NCBI GenBank assembly: GCA_965219565.1
Contig: OZ244780.1
Location: 1,922,001 to 1,986,000 of the forward strand
Origin: DAOUJI01 sp965219565
Lineage (GTDB): Bacteria; Chloroflexota; Dehalococcoidia; Lucifugimonadales; JAGWBF01
DNA: 64,000 bases
Reading direction: 5' to 3'
The notes beneath the pieces were generated by a model. The model was not told where the DNA came from, did not search any database, and saw only the letters and a list, made by a program, of their open reading frames with translations. Positions 1-7,507 of the stretch are shown piece after piece (the stretch's first letter is position 1; every line of letters starts with the position of its first letter). The translations under genes and the position numbers were made by a program.

Positions 1-218
1 TCGGGCGGCGAATATTTGAGGCTGGGGCTGGCCGAACCCAACGCAATGTCGGTCACGACGCCAAAGAAGCGTTGACGCTCGCCCTGAATGGTCACGAAAG
101 CCCCCACCTTCACGTCTTCAACCGATGCGGCGGGCGCCAGGCGGACCTCCACCCCCCGCGTCAGGGAGCCGTCCACCACCATGCCCAGGGGTTCGCGTTC
201 CGAGGCTGGCCCCGTCAT
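1..218 (-). CDS. herA: HerA-type ATPase/helicase, N-terminal HAS-barrel only (cut by window edge)
   Basis: Seen: an open leftward frame from ATG 218 to the edge, giving about 72 residues that begin MTGPASEREPLGMVVDGSLT. The stretch VVDGSLTRGVEVRL, followed by EDVKVGAFVTIQGERQ and FFGVVTDI, matches the HAS-barrel (HerA-ATP synthase barrel) that opens HerA hexameric DNA translocases. The ATPase core would lie outside the window. Its ATG overlaps the TGA of the preceding gene (217-215), which suggests translational coupling. Family knowledge: HerA pumps DNA and works with the NurA nuclease in end resection or defence; nurA lies two genes upstream in the same direction. The assignment rests on the barrel plus context. 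Confidence 0.75.
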   Translation of the reverse strand, partial: MTGPASEREPLGMVVDGSLTRGVEVRLAPAASVEDVKVGAFVTIQGERQRFFGVVTDIALGSASPSLKYSPP

Positions 219-838
219 GGAGAGAGCCTCTTCAGCAGGGAGTCGAGCCTGGGAAGGTCGCCGGGCAGCTGGCTCGCCAGAGCCTTCCCAGCCCGTATGC
301 GAAACCCGTCGGGATCCGGCAGGCGGGCACTGAGGCCCCGAATGCAGGCGGCGACGACTTCGTCAGTCTGACCTCCGCCATAAGTGGATCCGTTCACCAG
401 CAGGGACAGAAAGTCCACCGACGCCGCAAACCGGACAGCGTCGTCATCCGACGCGAGAAATACGAACGCGTGGACACGGGGCGGGTGGTCGGGCAGATAG
501 TGGCGGACGGCGGGGCCCGCGTCGTGGCCCACGATGACAGCCTCGAACCGAGTGGACATTAGCCGCGCAAGCTGGGGATGGGACCTGTACAGGTCCTCTT
601 CGGACTCTTCCGCCTCGCCCCTGGGCAGGATGGTGCGCCCAGGTTCCAGGGGCGCTGTGGTGACGCCGGACACGACGGCGTAAAGCCCGGAGTCCTCGCT
701 TTCTTCGGGGGTCCTCGATTCAATCCTGACCAGACCGCCCAACGGCGGAGCGTCGTAGAGCCTGTAGGTTTGGGCGGTAAACCGGTGGGAGCTGGACTCC
801 ACCACTTCGCCTATACGTCTCCTCACCGCCGCCACCAC
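215..838 (-). CDS. HAS-barrel-like protein between nurA and herA
   Basis: 207 residues, function not recognised. Residues about 8-75 (IGEVVESSSHRF, then YRLYDAPPLGGLVRI, then LYAVVSGVTTAPLEPGR) have the beta-barrel pattern of HAS-barrel domains: a G-x-V opening strand, a central G-x-L-V-x-I strand and a closing V-x-G-V-T strand. The rest looks alpha/beta, with no catalytic motif I can name and no membrane segment. It lies 16 bp after nurA and overlaps herA by 4 bp (ATGA), so the three genes are almost certainly one operon. Inference: it may be an adaptor or clamp for the HerA-NurA machine. Confidence 0.65.
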   Translation of the reverse strand: MVAAVRRRIGEVVESSSHRFTAQTYRLYDAPPLGGLVRIESRTPEESEDSGLYAVVSGVTTAPLEPGRTILPRGEAEESEEDLYRSHPQLARLMSTRFEAVIVGHDAGPAVRHYLPDHPPRVHAFVFLASDDDAVRFAASVDFLSLLVNGSTYGGGQTDEVVAACIRGLSARLPDPDGFRIRAGKALASQLPGDLPRLDSLLKRLSP

Positions 839-854
839 TTAACGTCCATGGGCC

Positions 855-2063
855 TTACAGGGAGCGGACTCGCTTGGACAAGGCTTTTTCGGACGTGTAC
901 ACGGGAAGGTCGGCGCCCTCCAGAGCGCTTTCCACCAGACGCCGGAAGGCATGTCGGTCCGCGCCGGTGACCACAGCCTGCTCGTGGGCTTCGGCAATGG
1001 CCACGGGGTATCCGAACCCCCTCCTGCACTGGTCCATCAGAAGCCCATGGGCCAGGTCTACCAGGGCCGGGTCATCGGCGACCCATTCCGGCACCTCTAT
1101 TCGAGCTATCTCGTCCCCGGTGTTGAGATAGAAGAAATTGACCTCGTGGTCGCCGTAATAGTCCCTGGACACCGACGAGCAGGTGTAGAAAACGCTGGAT
1201 CGCTCGCCGGGCCTCAACAGGGTCTGAAACAGGTCCCTGTCCAGGAAGCCTTGCACGAGATTGCAGGGGGAAGTCCCCGAGCGGTGAGTACTGCAGGTGT
1301 TCATACAGCTGCCCAGTTCAAAGGGGCATATAGATAGGCGCAATGCGTTGACAACCTCGGTGGTCTGGGGAAGGCTGATGTAGGCGGCGACGGCCAGGGG
1401 ACGGGCCGCCAGGCGCCTCATACGCTCCAAAGCGGGCAGCAGACCTTCGACGATGATGCGGTCTCTGACAAAAGGCTGGTGACCTCTTCCGGCTAGGCCC
1501 CACATGATGAGCGAGCCGTCGACAAGGGCCAGGGTAGGCAGGTTGGAAGTGGACTCTTCGACCAGATCGGCGAGACCGGACACCTCGTCCACAGTGCGTT
1601 TCAAGCCCAGAATCTGTCCCTCCACGGCGACCGTGTCCAGCACGGTGGGGTCGGGGCTGGTCATGTACAGGTCCTCATCGACAAAGTGGAGCCTGGGCTT
1701 GCTGAACAGCACAGCATCCGGTTCGGACCCGTAGGTGAGCAGGCAACCGCCGATGTTTATGAGGCAGCACCGCACGGGCAGGTGGCGATCTACATCCACG
1801 TGGGAACCGTCCACCGATGCCACTGCGTGATCCACTGGCATTGGCGGCGTTGGCACACGCTCCGCGAAGCCGCCCTTAACTCCCGCGCAGAGGAAGGGGC
1901 GTGTCCTGTTCGCTTCGACCTTGCGGGCAAGCTCGTCCGGGCTGACCTCCACCATTCTTCCAAGAGCGTCGGTCAGCCGCTGTTTTCGATCGTCGCCGGA
2001 CATGACCTGGTGATGGGCCAGCCGGTCTATCTGGTCTACTGTCTGAGTAAGGTCAAGCGCCAT
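855..2063 (-). CDS. nurA: NurA-family 5'-3' nuclease
   Basis: 402 residues. NurA is a Mn-dependent RNase H-like exo/endonuclease that works with HerA. Two VDGS signatures are visible: VDGSH (Asp85) and LALVDGSLI (Asp182). The first is the usual metal-binding motif I near the start of the NurA domain; the second is the later conserved acidic strand. A run of Cys (PVRCCLINIGGC; a later CMNTCSTHRSGTSPC segment) is unusual and could bind metal or a cluster. It is the first gene of the leftward nurA-HAS-herA operon, behind an extended -10 promoter at 2117-2125. Function of the family is well established; its role here (repair or defence) is inferred. Confidence 0.85.
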   Translation of the reverse strand: MALDLTQTVDQIDRLAHHQVMSGDDRKQRLTDALGRMVEVSPDELARKVEANRTRPFLCAGVKGGFAERVPTPPMPVDHAVASVDGSHVDVDRHLPVRCCLINIGGCLLTYGSEPDAVLFSKPRLHFVDEDLYMTSPDPTVLDTVAVEGQILGLKRTVDEVSGLADLVEESTSNLPTLALVDGSLIMWGLAGRGHQPFVRDRIIVEGLLPALERMRRLAARPLAVAAYISLPQTTEVVNALRLSICPFELGSCMNTCSTHRSGTSPCNLVQGFLDRDLFQTLLRPGERSSVFYTCSSVSRDYYGDHEVNFFYLNTGDEIARIEVPEWVADDPALVDLAHGLLMDQCRRGFGYPVAIAEAHEQAVVTGADRHAFRRLVESALEGADLPVYTSEKALSKRVRSL

Positions 2064-2116
2064 GTCTTTGTGGGGTCTAGGAGCGTCTTCAATGGTCGCG
2101 AAACGTGGTGGGCCGG

Positions 2117-2125
2117 ATTATAGCA
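2117..2125 (-). promoter_or_regulatory. extended -10 promoter of the nurA operon
   Basis: On the minus strand the sequence reads TGCTATAAT, a perfect TATAAT preceded by the TGn extension. It lies about 54 bp upstream of the nurA start codon. No good -35 is seen at the right distance, which extended -10 promoters tolerate. Confidence 0.55.
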
Positions 2126-2165
2126 CACGGGTTGCTAACTGAACGGGCTCGGTCGATTCGTTCCC

Positions 2166-2195
2166 TTGACCGCCTGAGGCGCTTGCTCCTATTAT
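2166..2195 (+). promoter_or_regulatory. candidate promoter of the thiolase-like/DUF35 pair
   Basis: TTGACC (2166-2171), 18-bp spacer, TATTAT (2190-2195). Each box has five of six consensus bases. It lies 41 bp upstream of the start codon at 2237. Confidence 0.5.
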
Positions 2196-2236
2196 ACCTG
2201 CGATTGGTCGGGCCACTGGACCACTGGAGGAGCAGC

Positions 2237-3418
2237 ATGACAGACTTGAGACGCGCCGCCGCTATAGTGGGCGTCTACGAACATCCCACAAGGTACGCTC
2301 CAGACAAGAGCGAGCTGCAGATACAGGGCGAGAGCGTCATCAAGGCCCTGGAGGACGCCGGGTTGGGGAAGAAGGATGTGGACGGCCTTTTCGCCGCGTC
2401 CATGGGGGTGCGTCTCAGCAGCCTCTCGCTGGCCGACTACCTGGACATGGACCCGGTTTACATGGACAACACCACGGTGGGCGGATCGTCCTTTGAGTTC
2501 CACGTGGCCCATGCCCTGTCGGCCATCGCAACGGGCCGAATCAACTGCGCCGTGATAACTTACGGCAGCGTGTCCCGGTCGGGAGGTGTGGCGGTGGGCA
2601 CGGGAGGACTCTCCCGTCAGGGCCACTCAGTCCTCCAACCTTCCCCCGACTCTTTCGAGGAACTGTACGGGCTGACCACCGTGGGGCTGTACGCTCTGGT
2701 GGCCCAGAGGCACATGCACGTATACGGCACCAGGCCCGAACAGCTGGCCGAGGTGTCGGTGGCCATGCGAAAGCACGCCTCCATGAACCCATACGCCCTC
2801 TACCGCAACCCCATCACGGTGGACGACGTGGTGGAATCGCGACACGTGTCCCATCCGCTGCATTTGCTGGACTGCTGCGTCATATCCGACGGAGGTGGGG
2901 CCGTCGTGATCGCTTCACCGGAAGTGGCGCGGAACTGCAAGAAGCCGCCGGTGTGGGTGCTGGGAGTGGGAGAAGCCGCTGGGCACCAGGGAGCCGGCAA
3001 GAAGGACTTGACTTACATCGCCGCCAAGCAGAGCTCCGGCCCGGCCTTCGAGATGGCCGGAGTCACCCACGACGACATCGACATGGCGATGGTCTACGAC
3101 TCCTTCACCATTACGGTGGTGACCACCCTGGAGGACCTGGGGTTCTGCAAGAAGGGCGAGGGCGGAGATTTCGTGTCGGGCGGCAGGATTCAAATCGGTG
3201 GAGACTTGCCCTTGAACACCGACGGCGGCGGGCTGTCGTCCAACCACCCCGGAATGCGGGGCATCTTCCTCCTGATAGAAGCCACCCGCCAGCTGCGCCA
3301 TGAGTTTGACGGCACACCGAGACAGACACCGGACTGCAAGCTGGCCCTGTGCCACGGGACCGGAGGAGCCATAGGCTCCAGGCACAGCGGCGGCACAGTC
3401 ATCCTGGGGAGGGACTAG
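2237..3418 (+). CDS. thiolase-fold protein (SCP2/lipid-transfer thiolase type) lacking the nucleophilic Cys
   Basis: 393 residues from the ATG at 2237, which has GGAGG 6 bp upstream; an upstream in-frame start at 2105 would cross the promoter, so it is rejected. The fold is that of non-decarboxylating thiolases: N-terminal GVYEHPTRYAPDK, a central DAMVYDSF-like segment (MAMVYDSFTIT), GGLSSNHPGMRG and a C-terminal LCHGTGG. Where thiolases have the active-site Cys (C-x-S-G), this protein has TVGGSSFEFHVAHA, so the usual acyl-enzyme Cys is absent. Family knowledge: such proteins pair with DUF35 zinc-ribbon/OB proteins, and the next gene (3 bp later) is one. Likely acyl-CoA handling; exact substrate unknown. 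Confidence 0.8.
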   Translation: MTDLRRAAAIVGVYEHPTRYAPDKSELQIQGESVIKALEDAGLGKKDVDGLFAASMGVRLSSLSLADYLDMDPVYMDNTTVGGSSFEFHVAHALSAIATGRINCAVITYGSVSRSGGVAVGTGGLSRQGHSVLQPSPDSFEELYGLTTVGLYALVAQRHMHVYGTRPEQLAEVSVAMRKHASMNPYALYRNPITVDDVVESRHVSHPLHLLDCCVISDGGGAVVIASPEVARNCKKPPVWVLGVGEAAGHQGAGKKDLTYIAAKQSSGPAFEMAGVTHDDIDMAMVYDSFTITVVTTLEDLGFCKKGEGGDFVSGGRIQIGGDLPLNTDGGGLSSNHPGMRGIFLLIEATRQLRHEFDGTPRQTPDCKLALCHGTGGAIGSRHSGGTVILGRD

Positions 3419-3421
3419 CCC

Positions 3422-3835
3422 ATGCCAGACTGGAAGAAACCGTTGCCCAGCATCACCGGAGAAACGAGACCTTTCTGGGACGCATGCAACAAAGGCGAAC
3501 TGCTGATACAGCGGTGCAACATCTGCGGAGAGCACCAGCACTACCCTCGGGGAATATGCTCCAACTGCTGGACCCAGGACATTGCATGGGTCAAGTCCAG
3601 CGGCAAGGGAACAGTCTGGAGCTATACCATCACCTACCAGAACAGGACCCCCGGGTTCGCCGAAGAGGTCCCTTACGTGCTCGCCCTGGTGGAGTTGGAG
3701 GAGGGGGTCAAGATGTTCACCAACATCCATGACTGCAACCCCAGGGACGTGACCATCGGCATGGCCGTGGAGGTGGTGTTTGACCAGGCCACCGACCGCA
3801 TCAGCGTCCCCTTCTTCCGTCCCGCCGCCTTATAA
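3422..3835 (+). CDS. DUF35 zinc-ribbon/OB-fold acyl-CoA-binding partner protein
   Basis: 137 residues. The N-terminal rubredoxin-like zinc ribbon is clear: CNICG (about residues 34-38) and CSNC (about 49-52). It is followed by the OB-fold (GKGTVWSYTITYQN... PYVLALVELEEGVKMFTNI). This is the standard partner of SCP2-type thiolases, where it is thought to bind acyl-CoA and stabilise the enzyme. It starts 3 bp after the thiolase-like gene and is probably translated with it. Length is normal for the family. Confidence 0.88.
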   Translation: MPDWKKPLPSITGETRPFWDACNKGELLIQRCNICGEHQHYPRGICSNCWTQDIAWVKSSGKGTVWSYTITYQNRTPGFAEEVPYVLALVELEEGVKMFTNIHDCNPRDVTIGMAVEVVFDQATDRISVPFFRPAAL

Positions 3836-3873
3836 CTTGCACAGGCTTCGGAAGCGCGTACCCCCCATCCTAA

Positions 3874-3901
3874 CCTTCCCCCAAAAGGGGAAGGGAATTT
3901 T
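3874..3901 (+). terminator. hairpin after the DUF35 gene
   Basis: An 8-bp stem (CCTTCCCC 3874-3881 / GGGGAAGG 3887-3894) with a 5-base loop, then GAATTTT. It can act as a terminator and also resembles the scattered C-rich palindromic elements at 45.04 and 50.56 kb. Confidence 0.4.
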
Positions 3902-3905
3902 AAGC

Positions 3906-3935
3906 TTGACGCCGCATCGAGCTTAGTCATATACT
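3906..3935 (+). promoter_or_regulatory. promoter of the Phd/VapC module
   Basis: TTGACG (3906-3911), 18-bp spacer, TATACT (3930-3935); five of six matches in each box. It lies 30 bp before the antitoxin start. Confidence 0.5.
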
Positions 3936-3964
3936 TAGCTAACATTACATCCTAGGACATAGAC

Positions 3965-4201
3965 ATGCTGACCGTGAACGTCCATGAAGCCAAGACCAAC
4001 CTGTCGCGCCTGCTGGCTCAAGTCGAGGCCGGAGAGGAAGTCGTCATCGCCCGAAACGGCAAGCCCGTTGCCCGTCTAGTAAGCGTCAAAACCCGCGGCA
4101 AGCGAGAATTCGGTTCCATGAAGGGCCTGATAAAGCTTGACGATAGTTTCTTCGACCCGCTGCCGGAGGAGGAACTAGCCGCCTGGGAAGGGGACGCGTA
4201 G
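3965..4201 (+). CDS. Phd/YefM-type antitoxin
   Basis: 78 residues. The N-terminal half MLTVNVHEAKTNLSRLLAQ, then GEEVVIARNGKPVARLV, is the classic Phd/YefM DNA-binding fold (V-x-E-A-K...L-x-x-L). The C-terminal tail, rich in Asp, Glu and aromatic residues, would wrap the toxin. The PIN toxin starts 3 bp after the stop, as usual for type II toxin-antitoxin pairs. It should bind and repress its own promoter just upstream. Confidence 0.9.
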   Translation: MLTVNVHEAKTNLSRLLAQVEAGEEVVIARNGKPVARLVSVKTRGKREFGSMKGLIKLDDSFFDPLPEEELAAWEGDA

Positions 4202-4204
4202 CGG

Positions 4205-4591
4205 GTGCGGCTCCTGCTGGATACCCACTCATTCATTTGGTGGTTTGAAGGAAACAGTCGACTGCCACACGAAGCCCTTCGGGCCATACGAGACGAGGGC
4301 AACGACGTACTGGTCAGCGCGGCGTCTGCCTGGGAGATAGCAACCAAGCATCGTCTCGGTAGACTCCCTAGTGTAGAGGCGCTGGCTCTGGACATCGCAG
4401 GAGCGATAGCACGCCAGGACTTTGAGGAGTTGCCCATAACCGTGGCAGACGCCGTTCTCGCCGGAGCCTTGCCAGGCCCCCACCGCGACCCGTTTGATCG
4501 AATGCTCATCGCCCAGGCGCAAGCCCACGATCTGGTACTCATATCAGGTGAAACGTTGTTCGACCAGTACGGCGTTCGCCGACTGTGGTGA
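4205..4591 (+). CDS. vapC: VapC-type PIN-domain RNase toxin
   Basis: 128 residues, GTG start at 4205. PIN motifs are complete: LLLDTHSFIWW (first Asp), SAASAWEIATK (Glu), HRDPFDRMLIAQA (Asp pair), and LISGETLFDQY near the end. Family knowledge: VapC toxins cut tRNA or rRNA with these acidic residues holding Mg. It forms an operon with the antitoxin just before it. All key residues are present, so it is probably active. Confidence 0.9.
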   Translation: MRLLLDTHSFIWWFEGNSRLPHEALRAIRDEGNDVLVSAASAWEIATKHRLGRLPSVEALALDIAGAIARQDFEELPITVADAVLAGALPGPHRDPFDRMLIAQAQAHDLVLISGETLFDQYGVRRLW

Positions 4592-4601
4592 AACTCCCTA
4601 T

Positions 4602-4642
4602 AGCTTGAGCAGGTTGCGGAAACGTTTGTTGCTCCGGTAGGG
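4602..4642. repeat. second copy of the M16 peptidase gene 3' end (direct repeat, copy A)
   Basis: 41 bp with two mismatches to 5266-5306, same orientation. Read on the minus strand it encodes the last 14 or so residues of the M16 peptidase (PYRSNKRFRNLLKL) with its own TAG stop; the changes are one Ser-to-Asn and silent ones. The DUF433/DUF5615 module lies between the copies. Confidence 0.75.
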
Positions 4643-4696
4643 CTGCGTCGATGGTTTTACAGACGGTTCGGGGAATTTTTTCTACAAGTCGGCGGA

Positions 4697-5023
4697 TCAC
4701 TCCACGACACTGTAGAACCGATTCGTCAAATCGCCATCGAGCACATCGACTACTTGTGGCAGAAGCAATTGCAATTCCTGGATTCGAGTTCGGCTAGCTA
4801 GCAGTACAACCTCCGGCAAGGGCAAACGGTCCGGATTCTGCTGGTGTTCGATTCCTCTGTCCGCAGTGATGAATGCATCGAAGTCATGGGCAGCCGCCAA
4901 TTCTAGGAGTTCCCCGTTCTTGCTGCCTGCCCAGCCCATCTGTTGGACCGTACTCACTTCATACCCATCAGGAAAGCTCGTGCCAAGATGTCTAGGTATG
5001 GACTCGTCAAGCAGCAGCTTCAT
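4697..5023 (-). CDS. DUF5615 PIN-like protein, putative toxin
   Basis: 108 residues from the ATG at 5023 (MKLLLDESIPRHLG); the longer frame to 5125 lies inside the antitoxin gene and is rejected. LLLDESIP, then DFDAFITADRGIEHQQN, then VVLLASRT are the hallmarks of DUF5615, a minimal PIN-like domain. It overlaps the 3' end of the DUF433 gene by 17 bp. Family knowledge: DUF433-DUF5615 pairs behave as toxin-antitoxin modules related to VapBC. Activity here is inferred. Confidence 0.85.
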   Translation of the reverse strand: MKLLLDESIPRHLGTSFPDGYEVSTVQQMGWAGSKNGELLELAAAHDFDAFITADRGIEHQQNPDRLPLPEVVLLASRTRIQELQLLLPQVVDVLDGDLTNRFYSVVE

Positions 5024-5231
5024 TGGACTGCCCAGTAAGGGCCAACTTGGCGTGTTGAAGGACTGACACGGCTTGTTCGCGGGAAACCGTGGGGTGATTC
5101 TCGAGGAAATCATCGAGCCGGTCACCTGCTTCCAGGTACTCCATCAGTATCCTTACGGGTACTCTGGTTCCTGAAAACACCGGCGTCCCGCCTAGTATCT
5201 CAGGGTCTTTGTTGATGGCCGCATCAGTCAT
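5007..5231 (-). CDS. DUF433 antitoxin-like protein
   Basis: 74 residues. The sequence INKDPEILGGTPVFSGTRVP followed by LMEYLEAGDRLDDFLENHP and VSREQAVSVL is the textbook DUF433 winged-helix protein, found as the antitoxin of DUF5615 PIN-like toxins. It precedes and overlaps its partner. The pair sits between two copies of the M16 gene tail, which suggests it arrived as a unit. Confidence 0.9.
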   Translation of the reverse strand: MTDAAINKDPEILGGTPVFSGTRVPVRILMEYLEAGDRLDDFLENHPTVSREQAVSVLQHAKLALTGQSNEAAA

Positions 5232-5261
5232 CGGTCTGTTCCTAGATGAATAGCCAGCGCC

Positions 5262-6530
5262 TCACAGCTTCAGCAGGTTGCGGAAACGTTTGCTGCTCCG
5301 GTAGGGGCCGACCAGAGCCAGGGAAAGTTGGTCTTCCTGTATCAGGTCTTCGGCCACCCTCTCTAAATCGTCGGTGGTGATGGAGTCCAGCAGACCGACC
5401 ACTTCGTCCACAGTTCTGACTCTGCCCAAGAGTTTCTCCTGGGCGCCTATCCACATAGCCGTGGCTCGGCTATCTTCCATGCGCAGCAACATACGTCCCT
5501 TGGTCAGTTCCCGGGCCTTGTTAAGCTCCGTTTCGGGAATCCCTTCTAGGAGACCGGACAACTGTTCCATAATGGCGCTTATCGCGGATTCGCTCTTCTG
5601 AGGCTCCACTCCGCAGTATACGGTGAAGGAGCCGCAGTCCCGGAACAGGTTCAGGGAACTGTGCACGTCGTAAGCGAGTCCCCGTTTTTCCCGCACCTCT
5701 ACGAAAAGCCGTGAACTCATGCCCTCGCCCAAGATCACGTTCAAAAGGCCGAGGGCAAAGCGATCCGGGTGCCCGAGCGGCAGGCTGTGAACCCCAACAC
5801 ACAGGTGGGCCTGATCAGTCTTCTTGTACTCGTGACTGATTCGAGGCTCAGACTGCCCGTTAACTACGGGAAACCAGTCGATTGCATCACCGCTGGTCCA
5901 GCCGCCGAGGGTCTCATCAACCAGGGCAGCGACTTCGTCGTGAGATACGTTTCCGGCGACCGCCACGACTGTGTTGGCAGGGTTGTATTGGGAGTGCATG
6001 TATTCCATTATCCGGTCCCGCGATATTCCCCGGACTGAATCCAGGCTGCCCCCTACGTCTCTGCCCATCGGCTGTTCCGGCCACATGGTCTGGTCCATCA
6101 ACAGGTCCAACTTGGCGGCGGGGTGGTCGTAGGTCATACGAAGCTCTTCCAGCACTACGTCCCGCTCTTTTTCCAGTTCCTCGGAGTCCATCAAGGGATT
6201 GCGCATCATGTCGGCGAGAACGTTCCAGGACGACTCCATGTAAGGGCGGGCCACCTTGCACCAGTACACTGTCATCTCACGGTCGGTGCTGGCGTTCAAC
6301 ACGCCACCGACGCCCTCAATGGTCTCGCTTAGCTCGCGGGCGGTCGGCCAGCGTTCGGTCCCCTTGAACAGCATGTGCTCTAGAAAGTGGGAGGCGCCAG
6401 CCATTTCGTCAGTTTCATATCGTGACCCTGCTCCCACGAATATAGCCATCGACACGGACCGGGTATGGGACATGGAACTGCTTAACACCGTCAGTCCGTT
6501 GCCTAGGACAGACCGTTCGTACATACTCAC
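5262..6530 (-). CDS. M16 (pitrilysin/MPP-like) zinc peptidase
   Basis: 422 residues, normal for single-chain bacterial M16B enzymes. The inverted zinc motif is H48-F-L-E-H52, in GASHFLEHMLFKGT, and the downstream acidic segment ELEKERDVVLEEL supplies the third ligand. The R/Y pair region near the C-terminal half (EVREKRGLAYDVHSS) is also present. Family knowledge: such proteases degrade peptides or process exported proteins. The last 41 bp of the gene are duplicated at 4602-4642, see repeat entries. Confidence 0.92.
   Translation of the reverse strand: MSMYERSVLGNGLTVLSSSMSHTRSVSMAIFVGAGSRYETDEMAGASHFLEHMLFKGTERWPTARELSETIEGVGGVLNASTDREMTVYWCKVARPYMESSWNVLADMMRNPLMDSEELEKERDVVLEELRMTYDHPAAKLDLLMDQTMWPEQPMGRDVGGSLDSVRGISRDRIMEYMHSQYNPANTVVAVAGNVSHDEVAALVDETLGGWTSGDAIDWFPVVNGQSEPRISHEYKKTDQAHLCVGVHSLPLGHPDRFALGLLNVILGEGMSSRLFVEVREKRGLAYDVHSSLNLFRDCGSFTVYCGVEPQKSESAISAIMEQLSGLLEGIPETELNKARELTKGRMLLRMEDSRATAMWIGAQEKLLGRVRTVDEVVGLLDSITTDDLERVAEDLIQEDQLSLALVGPYRSSKRFRNLLKL
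5266..5306. repeat. 3' end of the M16 gene (direct repeat, copy B)
   Basis: The native copy inside the intact M16 gene, matching 4602-4642 at 39 of 41 bases. The 623-bp interval between copies holds only the DUF433/DUF5615 pair. Confidence 0.75.
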
Positions 6531-6555
6531 CTCAGTTTGTTACAGAAGAGCGCAG

Positions 6556-7251
6556 TCAGTCTCTGAGCCACTGAACGTCGCCGCACAGGTCGGCGTCGTG
6601 GCTCCTGGAATCGAAGTCTCGCATCTCGTTTCGAGCGGACCCTATCGTGGTGTCGTCGCCGTGCCCGGGGTACACAGCCACCGAGTCGTTAAGGTGCATC
6701 AGTTTTTGCTCGATGGAGTTTTTTACCTGGCGGAAGTTGTCGTGAGAGGCCGTACGTCCCGGCCCTCCCGGAAACAGGGTGTCCCCGGTGAACAGACGGT
6801 CTCCGGCCAGGATGCAGATGGCTCCCGGCGTATGGCCGGGGGTGTGGATGATCTGCAGATTCAAGTTGCCCACATCAAGCACATCGCCGTCTCGGAGGAC
6901 CATGTCAGGAGCGATGGGAATGGCCTCAGCATCGTCAGCGTGGGACGCTATGGGCGCCTGGGTGACCGACTTGATGTCTTCCAGCCCAGCCGTGTGGTCA
7001 CCGTGACGGTGAGTGATAATGACTGCCTTTATGTTGGCGTCACCAATTTCAGCCAGCAGTTTTTCCGGTTCGGCGGGGGCGTCAATGATAACTGCGTCTC
7101 CGGTCTCCCTGCATCTGATCAGATACCCGTTGTTGCCAATGGGTCCCATTTCCGGCGCTTTACGGACTTCAATAGCGGAGTCTACATAATGTTGCGGCAA
7201 AAGCTCACTCCGTAAATTATTGCAACTAATATTATCAATCAAGGACGCCAT
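6556..7251 (-). CDS. MBL-fold metallo-hydrolase, glyoxalase II-like
   Basis: 231 residues from ATG 7251. A TTG at 7200 is a good alternative start because GGAG (7208-7211) is 7 bp away, while the ATG has no clear ribosome site. The metal motif THRHGDHT, then LQIIHTPGHTPG, then LFTGDTLFPGGPGR and VYPGHGDDT give the full H-x-H-x-D-H ... H ... D ... H ligand set. Likely a thioester hydrolase of the hydroxyacylglutathione-hydrolase type; the true substrate is unknown. It follows the M16 gene's promoter side with a 25-bp gap and runs in the same direction. Confidence 0.85.
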   Translation of the reverse strand: MASLIDNISCNNLRSELLPQHYVDSAIEVRKAPEMGPIGNNGYLIRCRETGDAVIIDAPAEPEKLLAEIGDANIKAVIITHRHGDHTAGLEDIKSVTQAPIASHADDAEAIPIAPDMVLRDGDVLDVGNLNLQIIHTPGHTPGAICILAGDRLFTGDTLFPGGPGRTASHDNFRQVKNSIEQKLMHLNDSVAVYPGHGDDTTIGSARNEMRDFDSRSHDADLCGDVQWLRD

Positions 7252-7507
7252 ATTGACAAGGAAGCCGACGCTGGTGACCTCCGTATTATTGAACAACGGC
7301 GGTCTAGTTGGTATGATGTCATGCAGGCGGGACAGTCCAAGCAAGCTCGGCAGTACGATCATCGGGCATACTTGGAGCCGATCGACGCCTCCCAATGCTG
7401 TAAGCAAGAATCATAGGGCTGGACTGAATGCCCCCGGCCGGGGGTAGACGGTTCGGCCCTTTGTTTATTGTCGGAGACACGACCATAAAGATGAATCGGA
7501 GACGCTG

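Noticed and set aside
2105..2236. N-terminal extension of the thiolase-like protein
   Set aside because: It would cover the promoter region; the ATG at 2237 has GGAGG at the right distance.
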